Shown in pieces: positions 13,403-14,610 of a stretch of DNA of 14,610 nt. The notes beneath the pieces are model-generated. The model was not told the DNA's origin, made no database searches, and worked only from the letters and a program-made list of their open reading frames with translations. How positions within the stretch are numbered: position 1 is the first letter of the stretch; each line of letters opens with the position of its first letter. The position numbers were made by a program, and so were the translations under genes. This stretch comes from Candidatus Hodarchaeota archaeon (GTDB taxonomy: Archaea; Asgardarchaeota; Heimdallarchaeia; Hodarchaeales; YT1-057), in the NCBI GenBank assembly GCA_016839955.1, contig JAEOTI010000580.1, positions 1-14,610 of the forward strand, written 5' to 3'.

Positions 13403-14610
13403 TTATTTCATGAATTCTCGCATAACCATGGTTGCGTAGGAGCCTGCAGGAAGAAAAAAATGAAATTGGGCTCTCTGATTTTTCTCTATTGAAAAAGTCA
13501 AATGTTCAGGATTAACTAATGCTATACGACGAGAACCTTTTAATTTTATCTGATTTGGGATCATTCCAGTGTTTTTAATGTTGAAATTGTCCTCTTTCAA
13601 GATTTTAGAGGCTGAATCAATAACTTCTGGAGAAAAGGAATGTATATTTGTCTTATACCCGAATAGGGGAATCTGTAAATCAACTAATTTTTCATCTGTT
13701 TTATCCAAGAGATCACTTAATATCCTATTGAATATAAAACTTTGATAAGCATGTGTAAAAAGTCGTGTTATTAGCTTAGGCAAAGATTGAATTGCTCTCC
13801 AATGATCTTTTGGATTTTTTATCATGTTTTGGGCGAGAATCCGTTCGTATTCATAATGATAAGGTAAATTTTTTTGAAAATCTTTCAAGTCTCCAGTATC
13901 TGTTAAATTTTTTCTGATGATTTGTATCCTTTCGTCCTCATAATCGGTTGTAAATGTTAAATAAAGCTTAATAGCTTTTTTTGGGTTATTTTCTAACAAA
14001 GCTTGACCAATTAGATGAGAAATTGGCCTTTTTCTTCCAAACCGTTGCAACCCATAATAATTGGGGACTCCTCCAATCTCCGTAGTCTCTGAAAAAATAT
14101 CTTGGAGTCTTGAATTAATTTCTTGAGGGGGGAGATCAAGCTCTGATACAGAAATCTGAAAATCATTTCCTCTTAAATCCCCAGTTTTTAAACCGAATAT
14201 TGCACGAACTGGATTCAGAATAATAATTCTATCTAATGAAATTGAACCTAATTTCTCTGGAGAGACATCCCAAACAGAAACTCGTTGGTATGTAATAGCC
14301 TGAGAATCTTTTAGCCCCGCATACCCAAAAGAAGAAGCAGGTTGATTAACTGCCTTAGTAATTTTAGAAAGGGCAGAGGGGGTGTCCATGTTGGTTTTTT
14401 TTAAAGTAAAAATCGTGAATAGACCATTTTTATGGTTTTTTGGAATAAACTGCTCTGTTAATTTGTGACCATTAGGATCAATCTCCCAGACAATAAAATC
14501 TTCTGGAAACTGGCGAAGAATTCCTCCAATCCCTGGAGATTTCGTTAGATATCTTAAAATTCCTACTTTCCGTTCGTGTTCTTTTTCAAATTCTAATCGG
14601 TTTCGATTAA
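13403..14610 (-). CDS. truD: tRNA pseudouridine synthase TruD, 5' partial
   Basis: TruD converts U13 of tRNA to pseudouridine (its Pus7 relatives also modify other RNAs). The frame runs through the right window edge: upstream of the internal ATG at 14389 it still encodes family sequence (KSPGIGGILRQFPEDFIVWE and then GLFTIFTLKKTNMDTPSAL), so the start lies beyond the window. The catalytic Asp is in FGYAGLKDSQAITYQRVSV; the motif NYYGLQRFGRKRP corresponds to the conserved NxxGxQRFG; the TRUD insertion domain lies between this and the C-terminal LPAGSYATMVMREF. The 402 codons visible are close to full length. It converges with the zinc-ribbon gene and shows no operon partner here. Confidence 0.95.
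   Translation of the reverse strand, partial: NRNRLEFEKEHERKVGILRYLTKSPGIGGILRQFPEDFIVWEIDPNGHKLTEQFIPKNHKNGLFTIFTLKKTNMDTPSALSKITKAVNQPASSFGYAGLKDSQAITYQRVSVWDVSPEKLGSISLDRIIILNPVRAIFGLKTGDLRGNDFQISVSELDLPPQEINSRLQDIFSETTEIGGVPNYYGLQRFGRKRPISHLIGQALLENNPKKAIKLYLTFTTDYEDERIQIIRKNLTDTGDLKDFQKNLPYHYEYERILAQNMIKNPKDHWRAIQSLPKLITRLFTHAYQSFIFNRILSDLLDKTDEKLVDLQIPLFGYKTNIHSFSPEVIDSASKILKEDNFNIKNTGMIPNQIKLKGSRRIALVNPEHLTFSIEKNQRAQFHFFLPAGSYATMVMREFMK

Noticed and set aside
1..14610. CRISPR arrays, tRNA or rRNA genes, defence islands
   Set aside because: No regularly spaced direct repeats, no cloverleaf-like sequence with CCA/T-arm motifs and no rRNA-like stretch was seen; almost all DNA is covered by assignable genes.

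Overview
The window reads as a stretch of an AT-rich archaeal chromosome. The evidence is the archaeal/eukaryotic-type protein set (eL39, eL31, eL20/LX, aIF6, prefoldin alpha, archaeal TruD), an archaeal-type CO dehydrogenase/acetyl-CoA synthase corrinoid protein pair, frequent TTG/GTG starts, poly-T terminators and TATA-like boxes. CdhDE plus a tungsten-type aldehyde oxidoreductase suggest an anaerobe with a Wood-Ljungdahl pathway. The phylum cannot be fixed from the sequence; an uncultivated TACK/Asgard-type lineage is only a guess.

Layout. 1-2227 (+): the 3' part of cdhD followed by cdhE, the corrinoid/iron-sulfur methyl carrier of the acetyl-CoA decarbonylase/synthase complex, closed by a hairpin and poly-T terminator. 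2282-3972 (+): a HAD-family phosphatase and an unrecognised helical protein. 4159-6893 (+): a tight three-gene redox operon with an aldehyde:ferredoxin oxidoreductase family enzyme, a four-cluster polyferredoxin overlapping it by ATGA, and a smaller two-cluster ferredoxin. 6955-7740 (+): a short-chain dehydrogenase/reductase homologue lacking the YxxxK pair. 7754-11394 (-): a seven-gene translation and protein-biogenesis cluster transcribed as L1, L39e, L31e, aIF6, LX, prefoldin alpha, FtsY. The 51-codon L39e gene lies at 10575-10730. 11563-12901: a compact IS200/IS605-type element carrying only a tnpB-like gene (-). 12932-13378 (+): a zinc-ribbon plus winged-helix protein. 13403-14610 (-): truD, with its 5' end beyond the window.

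How the genes work together. CdhD/CdhE carry the methyl group for acetyl-CoA synthesis or cleavage, a ferredoxin-dependent process. The AOR operon probably oxidises an aldehyde (or reduces an acid) and passes electrons through its polyferredoxin chain, so both systems could share the cell's low-potential ferredoxin pool. The minus-strand cluster serves ribosome assembly, initiation, chaperoning and membrane targeting.

The most interesting part is the tnpB element just upstream of the L1 operon promoter. Its reading frame continues 51 codons upstream of the first usable start, into family-like sequence interrupted by one TGA directly after an ATG with its own TATA box. Its RuvC catalytic Glu is missing at the usual site, with a candidate replacement 47 residues downstream. 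Its zinc finger is degenerate, and both flanks carry the same CAAATGA-type hairpin arms. I did not see a CRISPR array, tRNA or rRNA, or a clearly unknown defence-like system.
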